Position numbers and translations under genes: made by a program. Positions 1 through 8,249 of a stretch of DNA of 64,000 bases are shown one piece after another. How positions within the stretch are numbered: the stretch's first letter is position 1; each line of letters starts with the position of its first letter. Below the pieces are notes generated by a model. That model did no database searches and had not been told where the DNA came from. It saw only the letters and a list, made by a program, of their open reading frames with translations. The stretch is from Flavobacterium salilacus subsp. salilacus. GTDB taxonomy: Bacteria; Bacteroidota; Bacteroidia; Flavobacteriales; Flavobacteriaceae. The stretch lies in contig NZ_SKBP01000002.1 of NCBI RefSeq assembly GCF_004634195.1, forward strand, positions 248,001 through 312,000. The letters are read 5' to 3'.

Positions 1-1057
1 TGCTGCCATAGGTGCTAAAATAAAGACGGTCGTGGTTGGTATCATAAGATCCTGCGCCTACTATAATTGCACCGCTGTCTCCCCTGTTGGTATATGAATT
101 AAACATTGCTGAGTCCAAATTTTGGCTTCCGTTTCCTGCCGCTGCCACTATAACTATTCCGGCATCAGTAGCTGCTTTGGTTAAATCCCATACCACATTG
201 TTATATTCGGCAGGCACAAAATCATTCTCAGTAAATGCCGATGCCTGCATTTCATACATTATAATATCGCCTGCTACTGAATTGTTTATAGCCTGCGTTA
301 TGGCGTACATCCGGTTATACCCGTTTTCTTCTGTCCATTCAGGAAACAAAATCACTTCATCCACTTCGTGAGCCATACCCGAAATACCGTATTCGCCATT
401 ATCTGCATATATAACCCCGATAGATGCCGTTCCGTGTTCGGTATAAGCTGATGATACTTCCGAAAAAACTGTCATATCATCGGCCAAAGATGTATTTGTT
501 GCGTTAAGCTCTTCGTGGTTAACGTTTACACCATATTCTATGTCGCGCACTCTTATTCCTTCTCCCGCATAACCTATATCCCATGCATATTGCATGTTTA
601 CTCCCGGATTACTTTGTATATATCCTTGCGAAAAGAAATAACTGGGGGTAACAGGAAGGATGTCGCCCGGAGGAGGCGGTGGCAACTGTGTATTTGCTTT
701 AACAGCATACTCAATCTCGTCAAACAAAGACAATTCCTCTAACGATTTGTTCAGTAACGCTTCATTTTCGTAAAAAAGGGTAATGTTGTAAATTCTGTTC
801 AGTTTTTCTACGGAATCACTATTTCCTCTCAGTTTTTGCGATTGCTTTTTCAGATATTCAAACTGATTCTCAGGTATTTTTACAGCTTTTGCTATTGAAG
901 CATTATTTGCTGTTAAAAAAGATTGAAACACATCAGTAGCATGAAACTGAGAATCTTTAAAACAAACATAAACTGTACATTTTTCGGTGGGCTGTGTTTG
1001 CGAAAAAGCCTCAGCAACGAAAAGAAAGAGAGCTAATAATACTAGTTTTGATTTCAT
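1..1057 (-). CDS. S8 (subtilisin-like) serine peptidase, 3' part missing
   Basis: Secreted serine endopeptidase whose C-terminal part lies outside the window. The frame is open from the ATG at 1057 to base 1 (about 352 codons). A Sec signal peptide (residues 1-19, ending AFSQ) is followed by a prodomain-like region of about 100 residues, a proline run (PPPPP near 126-130), and the peptidase domain. The catalytic Asp is D172 in VRDIEYG and the His is H208 in EHGTAS. The oxyanion-hole Asn lies in the AAAGNG motif near the left edge. The GTS serine motif should follow but is off the window. The D-I-E-Y-G form of the Asp motif differs from the classical D-T-G but occurs in bacterial S8 subgroups. 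The family is well supported; the substrate is unknown. A C-terminal sorting domain, common in flavobacterial proteases, cannot be checked. Confidence 0.88.
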   Translation of the reverse strand, partial: MKSKLVLLALFLFVAEAFSQTQPTEKCTVYVCFKDSQFHATDVFQSFLTANNASIAKAVKIPENQFEYLKKQSQKLRGNSDSVEKLNRIYNITLFYENEALLNKSLEELSLFDEIEYAVKANTQLPPPPPGDILPVTPSYFFSQGYIQSNPGVNMQYAWDIGYAGEGIRVRDIEYGVNVNHEELNATNTSLADDMTVFSEVSSAYTEHGTASIGVIYADNGEYGISGMAHEVDEVILFPEWTEENGYNRMYAITQAINNSVAGDIIMYEMQASAFTENDFVPAEYNNVVWDLTKAATDAGIVIVAAAGNGSQNLDSAMFNSYTNRGDSGAIIVGAGSYDTNHDRLYFSTYGS

Positions 1058-1212
1058 AACAATGTTTTTATACAAATCTGTAAAAATATTAATATTATTT
1101 AAATCGATGCTATCTGTTAGCATCTCTTTTTCAGTTCTTTATTTTTAATACCTTTTAAAAAATAATTGTTTCAGCATATTGTATCATGATATTCCGCTTT
1201 TTTTGAGAATTG

Positions 1213-2151
1213 CTACAAACTATAATTAATATTAACCGACCAGCGGTAATTAGCCTCTACTTTACCCCCTGTAAGGTTTTGACTTACGGGCAACATTGCA
1301 TTAACTCCTGCCGAAAAACTACCATAGCCCGCCTCTATTCCTGCTTTACCAAAAAGGATATTACCTTCGGTATCAGGCAATGTTTCACCAAATTGTTTGT
1401 TGGCTTCATAAATTTCTCCTGCCAGTCCTATTTGCGGTACTAATGTATATTTCGGCTTTTCAATAACATAAAATAATGTAGCAGCATAATTCCACTGATT
1501 ACCAAACCTATAGTTATCATTATTTTCTGTTTTAAAAGTATAATTTATCATTGCGTTAAGCCCTAAACTTTTATGCTTCACTATGTATTCAGCAGCCAGT
1601 AAATAATCCCAACTGCCTGTGCCCACCTGAAAACTGGGGTTAACACTGCCATTATTTGCACTGTTATATTCACCCGTAGGCATTTTTATGCCTGCTCCTG
1701 CCTGTAGTGTATGATAGTATGCAGCCGTATCCTTTTTAGTTTGGTAAACGGTATATAAACCCAGAACGGTAATATCGCCCAATCCGTTTATTTCCTGATG
1801 TCCTGTTGTGAGTTCACGGTTGTGCGAATGATAAGGCACTAACGCCGATACCTGAAAGTTTTTAAATACAGGAATACGCGCCCAAAGCTGCAGGGTATTA
1901 AAATTCTCATCTATCCATGGCGAATTGTTAAACACCCCGTCACGACTGGTATAGCTTTGATAAAAATAACGCACCCCAACAAAGTTTTGGTTCAGCATCG
2001 AGCTGAAACCCATTCCTCCGCCACTTGCCGAACAGCCGCAAGCATCGCAATCATCAAAGCGATAGAGATATTGTTTAAAATCGGGTGGTGGCGTACCGGC
2101 TCTCATAAACTGAGATACCAACAGTATAAATAACATGATGTATTTTTTCAT
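1213..2151 (-). CDS. Outer-membrane beta-barrel protein, last gene of the MbnP/MbnH cluster
   Basis: A 312-residue secreted protein. It has a signal peptide (about 1-18) and then many alternating, aromatic-rich amphipathic strands ending in NINYSL, as expected for an outer-membrane barrel of the 'transporter / MetA-pathway phenol degradation' type. The mature N-terminus carries an unusual cysteine cluster, C35-x2-C38-x-C40 (DDCDACGC), followed by a Gly/Ser run, which could bind a metal or a cofactor. It starts 6 bp after the MbnH-like gene, so the two are surely co-transcribed. The specific function is not known. A role in exporting or receiving the product of the MbnP/MbnH pair is inference from context only. 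Confidence 0.7.
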   Translation of the reverse strand: MKKYIMLFILLVSQFMRAGTPPPDFKQYLYRFDDCDACGCSASGGGMGFSSMLNQNFVGVRYFYQSYTSRDGVFNNSPWIDENFNTLQLWARIPVFKNFQVSALVPYHSHNRELTTGHQEINGLGDITVLGLYTVYQTKKDTAAYYHTLQAGAGIKMPTGEYNSANNGSVNPSFQVGTGSWDYLLAAEYIVKHKSLGLNAMINYTFKTENNDNYRFGNQWNYAATLFYVIEKPKYTLVPQIGLAGEIYEANKQFGETLPDTEGNILFGKAGIEAGYGSFSAGVNAMLPVSQNLTGGKVEANYRWSVNINYSL

Positions 2152-2157
2152 GGTAAA

Positions 2158-3204
2158 TTATGTTTTATAGTAAAATAGTGGATTATTGATAAACTCTTCA
2201 TCCGTAAGGGTATTCAAAAACGCAATAAGTGCTTGTTTTTCTTCTTCCGATAGCGGTATGCCCACTGCCCCACTATTGTGCAACAAAGGATCGATAGTCT
2301 CGGTATAAATCATACCCGACGTATAAAAATTAAGCACTGATTGTAGTGACCCAAAGCGACCGTCGTGCATGTAGGGTTTAGTCAAAGCCACATTGCGAAG
2401 GCTGGGTACTTTAAATTTATACCGGTCAGCAGCAAATCCGGTTACTGTTTCGCGCCCTAAATCGTTCAGGTTAGGGTTGGGCGGTAACCCGTTATTACGG
2501 AAACTGTTATCGGTAAACAAGTCGGTGGCGTGACACGAGGCACATTTTTGCTGAAAAGTAGTTAATCCTTGTAATTCCTGCTGTGTCATCGCTCCTCCGG
2601 GTTCATTTCTCACATATTTATCATAGCGTGAATTTGCCGAAATCATCATAGTCATAAACTGCCCTAACGCTTTCAGTATATTACCCGACGTGACTCCGCT
2701 ACCATCAAAGGCTTTGTTAAATTGCTGTACATAATCAGCATCTTGCTTTAATTTCTCGGCAATACGCTCCAGTGTTTCATCCATTTCCTTGGGGTTGTGT
2801 ATGGGCACTATGGAAAGCATTTCGATACTGTTAGAGGCTCCGTCATAAAAATATTCAGATTGGAAAGCCATATTTTGTACCGAAGGTGCATTACGTGTAC
2901 CCTCTTGGTCATAAATGCCGTGACTAAAGGTATGCCCATGATGGGTAAATGCCGAAGCCTGCTCATGGCAAAAGGAACAGGATATTGTATTATTTGCCGA
3001 CAGGCGGGCATCATAAAACAGTTTTCTGCCTAGTTCAAACCCTTCCTGAGTAGGATAGTTTTGCGAAATATCCTGAACGGGAACAGGGAAATTTGCAGGA
3101 ACACGAAATTCCATTTTGGTATCAGTTACTGCTTCATAATCATTATCCTTACTGCACGATACGAGTGTTACTGCCACGAATGCGGCAATGGTTGTTTTTC
3201 TCAT
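2158..3204 (-). CDS. MbnH-like di-heme cytochrome c peroxidase family lipoprotein
   Basis: Periplasmic or membrane-anchored di-heme enzyme of the bacterial cytochrome c peroxidase / MauG superfamily (348 residues). A lipobox (LVSC, Cys17) anchors it. Two c-type heme motifs are visible: CSFCH at 76-80 and CASCH at 221-225. Family members either reduce peroxide or, in the MbnH branch, oxidise a tryptophan of the partner MbnP to kynurenine. The gene directly upstream is MbnP-like, which favours the MbnH role over a plain peroxidase. The intergenic gap to that gene (about 150 bp) holds a palindromic repeat (3221-3345). The downstream outer-membrane gene follows after 6 bp. Confidence 0.85.
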   Translation of the reverse strand: MRKTTIAAFVAVTLVSCSKDNDYEAVTDTKMEFRVPANFPVPVQDISQNYPTQEGFELGRKLFYDARLSANNTISCSFCHEQASAFTHHGHTFSHGIYDQEGTRNAPSVQNMAFQSEYFYDGASNSIEMLSIVPIHNPKEMDETLERIAEKLKQDADYVQQFNKAFDGSGVTSGNILKALGQFMTMMISANSRYDKYVRNEPGGAMTQQELQGLTTFQQKCASCHATDLFTDNSFRNNGLPPNPNLNDLGRETVTGFAADRYKFKVPSLRNVALTKPYMHDGRFGSLQSVLNFYTSGMIYTETIDPLLHNSGAVGIPLSEEEKQALIAFLNTLTDEEFINNPLFYYKT

Positions 3205-3220
3205 AATTAAAACGAGTTAT

Positions 3221-3345
3221 AAGGGACTGCCTCAAAAGTGTCGTTCTGAACGAAATGAATAATCCTACTCCATTAAAAACAAGAGATTCTTCCTTCGTCA
3301 GGATGACAAAAAATGCTTTTTTTAGTACTCTTGAGACAGCCCCTT
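3221..3345. repeat. Palindromic interspersed repeat, copy 1
   Basis: About 125 bp bounded by imperfect terminal inverted repeats: AAGGGaCTGcCTCAAaAGT on the left, and the reverse complement of AAGGGgCTGtCTCAAgAGT on the right. An inner pairing (TTCTGA with TCAGGATGAC) would extend the hairpin. The inner sequence AAGAGATTCTTCCTTCGTCAG is shared nearly exactly with the copies at 60008-60142 and, inverted, at 24403-24496. It encodes no protein and resembles a MITE or REP-type element. It sits between the MbnP-like and MbnH-like genes, inside the presumed operon. Confidence 0.85.
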
Positions 3346-3356
3346 AATTATTGTAA

Positions 3357-4181
3357 CTATTCGTGAGTATGTCCTGATGCGTTATGCACGTGATCTATAG
3401 CAAACATTTTTGTAGAGTTGTCGGCTATTTTTATAAGGTTCTCACCTCCCATTATGGCAGTACTTGTGCCTGCTTCGTTACTATTATCATACAAGGATAT
3501 TTTAGTATCGCCATCAAGCAACACATTAGCATCTGCTATAAAATGAATGCTTGGTGTTTCGTTTTCTCTTACACGCGCTGTAGTGGGTAATTGCAGGGTA
3601 ACTTCTCTATAGTTATCCGTAGCGGTATTACTGCCCTGATGTACCTGAAATGCTTTATCTCCCTCGGATTGAGTGGTAGTATATGTTCCTTCAAAATTAA
3701 TAAAGCGGTAGCCCGTACTCCATGTCCAGGTTAAATCATTGGCAGCAGCCAAATCCCAAAAACTTTGCTGGGCGGTTTCGCCTTGCAGGTATCGCTGGGC
3801 ATCTACCCCTATACCAAATTTTATGGTTTTATAATCGCCCGCCGGGAAATTTTCTAAATGAATGGTTTTCAGTCCATTTTCTTCGCTGATAACAAAGTAG
3901 CTCTCTTCTTTAGGATAAACTACTTCGTTACCATCAGCATCGGTCAGTACAAAGTTGCTTACTATATAGTTAAGACGGTTTACGGTTAAACTTTCGTTGT
4001 TAGCGTTGGTATAAGTATTGCCGAGTATAAGGGCATCGCCCGCCATACCGTTATCAAAGTAAAGCTCTACTTCGCCGTAGGTACCTGCTATCACTTCATT
4101 AGTATCATCATCATTACTGCAAGAAAGGGTAAAGAAAGTAATTGCCGACAATGCAGCCAGTTTTATATATTGAAATTTCAT
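3357..4181 (-). CDS. MbnP family copper/cofactor lipoprotein
   Basis: A 274-residue lipoprotein (lipobox TLSC, Cys21) that matches the MbnP family. It has the characteristic early strand VELYFDNGMAG, a central region with YIVSNFVLTD, and the conserved segment WTWSTGYRF with W152 and W154. In studied MbnH/MbnP pairs a conserved Trp of MbnP is converted to kynurenine by the di-heme partner and helps bind copper. W152 or W154 is the likely equivalent here, by inference. The C-terminus ends in a His-rich tail (H-x-H-N-A-S-G-H-T-H), also compatible with metal binding. No methanobactin precursor gene is visible nearby, so this belongs to the non-methanobactin MbnPH class. Confidence 0.82.
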   Translation of the reverse strand: MKFQYIKLAALSAITFFTLSCSNDDDTNEVIAGTYGEVELYFDNGMAGDALILGNTYTNANNESLTVNRLNYIVSNFVLTDADGNEVVYPKEESYFVISEENGLKTIHLENFPAGDYKTIKFGIGVDAQRYLQGETAQQSFWDLAAANDLTWTWSTGYRFINFEGTYTTTQSEGDKAFQVHQGSNTATDNYREVTLQLPTTARVRENETPSIHFIADANVLLDGDTKISLYDNSNEAGTSTAIMGGENLIKIADNSTKMFAIDHVHNASGHTHE

Positions 4182-4323
4182 TTTGTTTTTATTATTTAAG
4201 TTAATTTAAAAATACAGCACATAGTTTTGCATGAGCACACAACAGCGTTGCAGCCCGCACAAAAATGCGCACACAGTTGTTGCAAAGCATCTATATGCTC
4301 TGCGGAAAAGAATTGAGATTAAC

Positions 4324-4710
4324 TTAAATAAAAATGGGAGGGTGAAAAACAGATACTACAGCCAAATGCGAATAGAAGTTAGCGTATGCCGGTGATTGAA
4401 CAAAATGAGCAACGGGAGCATCACTCTTAAAGGTAAAAGCAAAAACCGACTGGTAAAAAAGCACTTCTGTTTCCTGATGCAGTGATTTTTTTTCAGATAT
4501 CGGTTTCTCGTCTTCCGATGCCTTGGCAAGCTCTTTCACAAGGTGGCACTTACCGTTACAATTCAGTTCCGGCACAGCCTTGTTTTCGCATAGTTCATTG
4601 GCTATATATTCATAATTAATAATGTAGTCAAAAACAGGTAAAACCGGTTTTATCAACAATAATAATGCGACTATGAACAATGCTTTTTTCACACTGCAAA
4701 AATACCTCAC
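4324..4710 (-). CDS. Small membrane-anchored protein with CNGKC motif
   Basis: A 128-residue protein, first gene of the leftward MbnP/MbnH cluster. It has one N-terminal hydrophobic segment (about 8-30) that could be an anchor or signal, then a short cysteine motif (C-E-N-K and C-N-G-K-C-H-L near residues 41-57) followed by a charged KELAKASEDEKP stretch. The three cysteines with a His resemble a thiol or metal site. Small proteins of this type occur near metal-uptake genes in flavobacteria, but I cannot name a function. The start at 4710 is followed by only a short spacer to the divergent gene at 4800. A second ATG at the KKALFIV segment is possible. Confidence 0.6.
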   Translation of the reverse strand: MRYFCSVKKALFIVALLLLIKPVLPVFDYIINYEYIANELCENKAVPELNCNGKCHLVKELAKASEDEKPISEKKSLHQETEVLFYQSVFAFTFKSDAPVAHFVQSPAYANFYSHLAVVSVFHPPIFI

Positions 4711-4799
4711 AAAAGCTTTAAAAAAAAATAATATGATATAAATTAAACCTTACATTTTGTTTAATGTCTTATAACTATAAACTTTAAAAAAATAACAGT

Positions 4800-5228
4800 A
4801 TGAAAACATGGATTTTAGCAACAGTTATGATGATCGGGCTATCTGCAATGGCACAACCGGGAGAGAGAAACAGAGAGCGACTGACTCCTGAACAAAGAGT
4901 AGAACTACAGGTAAAAAAAATGACTCTGGAATTAGACCTTAATGACAAGCAACAACAGGAAGTAAAGCAACTGCTTACTAAAAAGAGTAAAGAACATGAA
5001 GAGGCAATAGCGCAACACAAAGCCAAAAAAGAAAAAGGAGAAAAGCTTACCGCAGATGAACGCTATGCCATGCAAAGCAACAGGCTTGATGAGCAAATTG
5101 AAATGAAAGGAGAAATGAAAAAGATACTTACTCCTGAGCAATATGAGAAATTTGAAGCAAAGCAGGAGAAAAGGCAAGAAAAAATAACAAAAAGAGGTGA
5201 AAATCTTAAAAAACGCGATAGAGAGTAA
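4800..5228 (+). CDS. Spy/CpxP-like periplasmic helical protein
   Basis: A 142-residue secreted, highly charged, alpha-helical protein. It has a signal peptide (1-18, ending AMAQ) and then repeated helical segments with the LTPEQR...L...LDLNDKQ and ILTPEQYEKFEAKQEKRQEK patterns typical of Spy/CpxP-like proteins and flavobacterial DUF4890-like proteins. Spy homologues act as periplasmic chaperones or envelope-stress modulators; that role here is inferred. The 3' end (about 100 bp) is duplicated as a degenerate copy at 6368-6472. The gene at 6547 shares an EQIEMK...sPdQ..kL segment and is a likely distant paralogue. Confidence 0.75.
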   Translation: MKTWILATVMMIGLSAMAQPGERNRERLTPEQRVELQVKKMTLELDLNDKQQQEVKQLLTKKSKEHEEAIAQHKAKKEKGEKLTADERYAMQSNRLDEQIEMKGEMKKILTPEQYEKFEAKQEKRQEKITKRGENLKKRDRE

Positions 5229-5485
5229 TTTTTAATATAAATATCTTTTATGTATGCGTTTTATCACTCAGAGCAAAGAAAATTATAGCACCTATCTAAA
5301 AGATAAGCAGCATATTCTATTTAAAAATATCTGTAACAAATTTAAAATTGCTTTTTCTAAAACTACTGAAACTAAAGCTACTATTTTTAGAATGTGAGTA
5401 TAAAGATTAACGTTAAGATAATATTGATAAACAATATTTGGTAATATGTATTCGTTCAAATAAAAACCATTTAATTATTTATATT

Positions 5486-6163
5486 ATGAAAATTACTAAA
5501 ATTCTAATTGTGGCTTTCAGCCTAATTCTGTTCTCATGTAGCAAAGAAGAAAATGATGTAACCGGCACTTCTGAAGCTGAATTCATGCTTAAAAGTGGCG
5601 GTCTTACACAAACAGAAGTTGACCAGTTAAAATCTGACTGTTTCACTTTCAGTACTAGTTCTGCATTTCTTAATATGCGAGCAAAAGCAAAAGCATTTGC
5701 TGAAAAATTGAATTATAATGGAGACCCTAATCTATCATATCCATCGTCCCGACGCGATTTAGAAAGCTGGCTTGATGTTAATTTGAGCATAACGCAATTT
5801 ATAACTGTACAAGAAGGTCTTGATATGTATGATGATTTAGAAAATTTATCTGGAATTTTTTATACCGCCAATGATAGTTTTTTCAAAACTTTGCCTAGAG
5901 CTACGGGTGCACAACTTCAAGTTATTCTTGAACCGATAGAGCCAGAGTTACCTCCGGTAGAAACCAATTCAGCCTGTGATCAAGATTGTGTTGAACAAGG
6001 ATTGAATTATGTCGATTTTGCAGTTAGTAATTATAATAACACAGTGGCTTTTGCAAACGGGTCAGATGAATTGATAGGTATTGCAGAGTCTAATTTAAGC
6101 AGTTCAATACAGTTCGCGGCTTATCTTACAACGAGTTGTTTTGAAGAATGTGATGCACAGTAA
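5486..6163 (+). CDS. Hypothetical lipoprotein
   Basis: A 225-residue lipoprotein. The start is set at 5486 because the residues from there give a clean lipoprotein signal (MKITKILIVAFSLILFSC, lipobox LFSC); an upstream in-frame ATG at 5438 would add 16 residues without a signal character. The mature part has no family I recognise. It is mainly helical, with a proline/glutamate spacer (EPIEPELPPVE) before a C-terminal region holding two Cys pairs (CDQDC and CFEEC) that could form disulphides. It is followed directly by a strong terminator, so it is probably monocistronic. Confidence 0.65.
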   Translation: MKITKILIVAFSLILFSCSKEENDVTGTSEAEFMLKSGGLTQTEVDQLKSDCFTFSTSSAFLNMRAKAKAFAEKLNYNGDPNLSYPSSRRDLESWLDVNLSITQFITVQEGLDMYDDLENLSGIFYTANDSFFKTLPRATGAQLQVILEPIEPELPPVETNSACDQDCVEQGLNYVDFAVSNYNNTVAFANGSDELIGIAESNLSSSIQFAAYLTTSCFEECDAQ

Positions 6164-6170
6164 TTATAAA

Positions 6171-6205
6171 AAGAAAAGCCCCTAACACTGGGGCTTTTCT
6201 TTTGG
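6171..6205 (+). terminator. Rho-independent terminator
   Basis: Perfect 12-bp inverted repeat (AAGAAAAGCCCC, loop TAACACT, GGGGCTTTTCTT) followed by T-rich sequence, 8 bp after the stop of the lipoprotein gene at 5486. Confidence 0.9.
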
Positions 6206-6367
6206 TAAATAATTTTTCTAAATTCTTACCATGCTTAAAATGGTAGCCTGCCTAAAATTTTGTTTATCCTCTGCGAATACTGTACTTCCACATAAAACTC
6301 ACAATAGTATAAAGTACAGTAGATAAATTACTCCCTCTTGTGTAACTGCTTATATATGCTTTCTAAT

Positions 6368-6472
6368 CTTCTGAGCAATATTATAAATTTGAAGCAAAGC
6401 AGATGAAAAGACAATAAAAAATAACAAAAAGAGGCTAAAATCTTAAAAAACGCTATAGAGAGTAATTTTTTA
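6368..6472 (+). pseudogene. Degenerate partial copy of the 3' end of the Spy-like gene
   Basis: This stretch aligns almost base for base with 5128-5232, the last third of the Spy-like gene, including CTGAGCAATAT, TTGAAGCAAAGCAG, ATAACAAAAAGAGG and the end region AGAGAGTAATTTTT. It has substitutions that create an internal stop (AGACAATAA), and it has no start. It is a remnant of a tandem duplication, with the lipoprotein gene lying between the two copies. The remainder of the 6164-6546 gap holds only the terminator at 6171 and AT-rich leader sequence. Confidence 0.85.
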
Positions 6473-6546
6473 ATGTTAAAGTTTTGTGTTGTTTTAAATT
6501 TTAATTAGATTTGAATCTATAAACACTAAACAAATATTGGTTTACT

Positions 6547-6909
6547 ATGAAAAAAATAATTGCTCTTTTTGCTATGATGCTTGCTTTTGGCTATACTGCC
6601 AATGCACAGCAGAGAAAAGCTGCAGCTCCTGTACAACAGGCAAGCGCAGACGAAACCGCTATTCAACAAGCTGCGGTAAAGGATGTTAAGGCATTAGCCG
6701 AGTTTATAGAACTTACTACTGATCAAAAAACAGCTTTTAAAGATCTATTCGCACACAAACACCGTACTCTTGCTGACAAAAATTTAAGCCAAGAACGTAA
6801 GGATATTCTCGCGGAGCAGATAGAAATGAAAATCAAAGCTACAGTATCTCCTGACCAAGTTGGGAAACTGGATGATAATCCTAAATTAATGAAAATACTT
6901 ACTCATTAA
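6547..6909 (+). CDS. Small secreted helical protein (Spy-like paralogue)
   Basis: A 120-residue protein with a signal peptide (1-20, ending ANAQ), then an Ala/Gln-rich linker and a helical domain with LTTDQKTAFKDLF and AEQIEMKIKATVSPDQ. The latter resembles EQIEMKGEMKKILTPEQ in the Spy-like protein at 4800, so the two are probable paralogues. A role in envelope stress is conceivable but not shown. The gene ends just before a bidirectional terminator shared with hemL. Confidence 0.65.
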   Translation: MKKIIALFAMMLAFGYTANAQQRKAAAPVQQASADETAIQQAAVKDVKALAEFIELTTDQKTAFKDLFAHKHRTLADKNLSQERKDILAEQIEMKIKATVSPDQVGKLDDNPKLMKILTH

Positions 6910-6930
6910 TAGTTTAACAAAACAATAAGA

Positions 6931-6960
6931 AAAAGCTCCCGAAATTCGGGAGCTTTTTTT
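6931..6960. terminator. Bidirectional terminator between the 6547 gene and hemL
   Basis: Stem AAAAGCTCCCGAA / TTCGGGAGCTTTT with A-runs and T-runs on both sides, so it can end transcription from the rightward small gene and from the leftward hemL operon. Its right edge touches the hemL stop codon. Confidence 0.88.
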
Positions 6961-8248
6961 ATGTAAGGCTGTTTGCAACTTTACCAACAGCTTCTATAGT
7001 ATAATCAATATCTTCATACGTAAGTGCATCGGTAATAAACCACGTTTCGTATGCCGATGGCGCAATGTAAACCCCTTCCTGCAAAAGCCCGTGAAAGAAC
7101 TTTTTGAAAGTTTCATTATCTCCGTTTGCCGCAGTGCTAAAATCAGTAACAGGCGTTGCATCAAAGTGTACCGATATCATAGAGCCTAAACGGTTAATCG
7201 TGTAAATCACACCTGCACTGTCAAGTTTTTCCCTAATACCTTTTTCCAGATAAGCCGTTTTTTCATCCAACCTTTGGTATATGGCATTATCCGCCTCTAA
7301 TGCTTTTAGCATTTCAAGTCCGGCAGCCATAGCCAACGGGTTACCCGATAGCGTACCCGCCTGATATACGGGTCCTGATGGCGCAAGATAATCCATAATT
7401 TCATGACGTCCGGCAAAAGCTCCCACAGGCAGCCCTCCGCCTATAACTTTACCAAAAGTTATAATATCGGCTTTTACGCCAAATAGTTCCTGCGCTCCGC
7501 CTTTTGCCAAGCGGAAACCCGTCATAACCTCATCAAATATTAATAACGTTCCATAGGCATCACAAAGTTCGCGCAATCCTTGTAAAAATCCCTCCGCAGG
7601 AGGTATGCACCCCATATTACCTGCTACAGGTTCTATAATTATAGCTGCTATATTGTTAAGGTTTGCCTCAAATAGTGCTGCTACATTATCCAAATCGTTA
7701 TACTTAGCCAATAATGTATCCTGTGCAGTACCCTGTGTTACACCGGGACTGTTGGGTGTGCCGAAAGTAACCGCACCGCTACCCGCCTGTATCAGGAAAG
7801 AATCAGAGTGACCATGATAGCAGCCTGCAAATTTTATTATTTTATCGCGCTTGGTATAGCCGCGTGCTAAGCGCACAGCACTCATACAAGCCTCTGTTCC
7901 CGAATTTACAAAACGTATTTTATCAATATTCGGTACCATTGCTATGGCAAGTTTTGCAATTTCGGTTTCCAACGCAGTAGGTGTGCCAAATGATGTACCT
8001 TTTTTTGCACGTGCTATAACAGCATTTACAACAGGTTCATAGGCGTGCCCTAATATCATAGGTCCCCATGAGTTTATATAATCTATAAACCTGTTATCAT
8101 CTTCATCATAAAGATAAGCACCTTTGGCTTCTTTTATAAAAATGGGGGTTCCGCCTACGGCTTTAAATGCACGCACGGGAGAGTTGACACCACCGGGTAT
8201 TACCTGTGATGCTTCGGCAAACAGGCTACTGCTTCTTTGATATAACAT
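6959..8248 (-). CDS. hemL: Glutamate-1-semialdehyde 2,1-aminomutase
   Basis: PLP-dependent class III aminotransferase fold enzyme that converts glutamate-1-semialdehyde to 5-aminolevulinate in C5-pathway heme synthesis (cytoplasm). Full length at 429 residues. Visible hallmarks are the N-terminal [18 protein letters not shown], the [12 protein letters not shown] cofactor-phosphate loop, the [11 protein letters not shown] aspartate that contacts the PLP ring, and the catalytic lysine K267 in [15 protein letters not shown]. It is the last gene of a three-gene leftward operon, starting 1 bp after the glucosaminidase stop. Confidence 0.96.
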   Translation of the reverse strand: MLYQRSSSLFAEASQVIPGGVNSPVRAFKAVGGTPIFIKEAKGAYLYDEDDNRFIDYINSWGPMILGHAYEPVVNAVIARAKKGTSFGTPTALETEIAKLAIAMVPNIDKIRFVNSGTEACMSAVRLARGYTKRDKIIKFAGCYHGHSDSFLIQAGSGAVTFGTPNSPGVTQGTAQDTLLAKYNDLDNVAALFEANLNNIAAIIIEPVAGNMGCIPPAEGFLQGLRELCDAYGTLLIFDEVMTGFRLAKGGAQELFGVKADIITFGKVIGGGLPVGAFAGRHEIMDYLAPSGPVYQAGTLSGNPLAMAAGLEMLKALEADNAIYQRLDEKTAYLEKGIREKLDSAGVIYTINRLGSMISVHFDATPVTDFSTAANGDNETFKKFFHGLLQEGVYIAPSAYETWFITDALTYEDIDYTIEAVGKVANSLT

Positions 8249-8249
8249 T

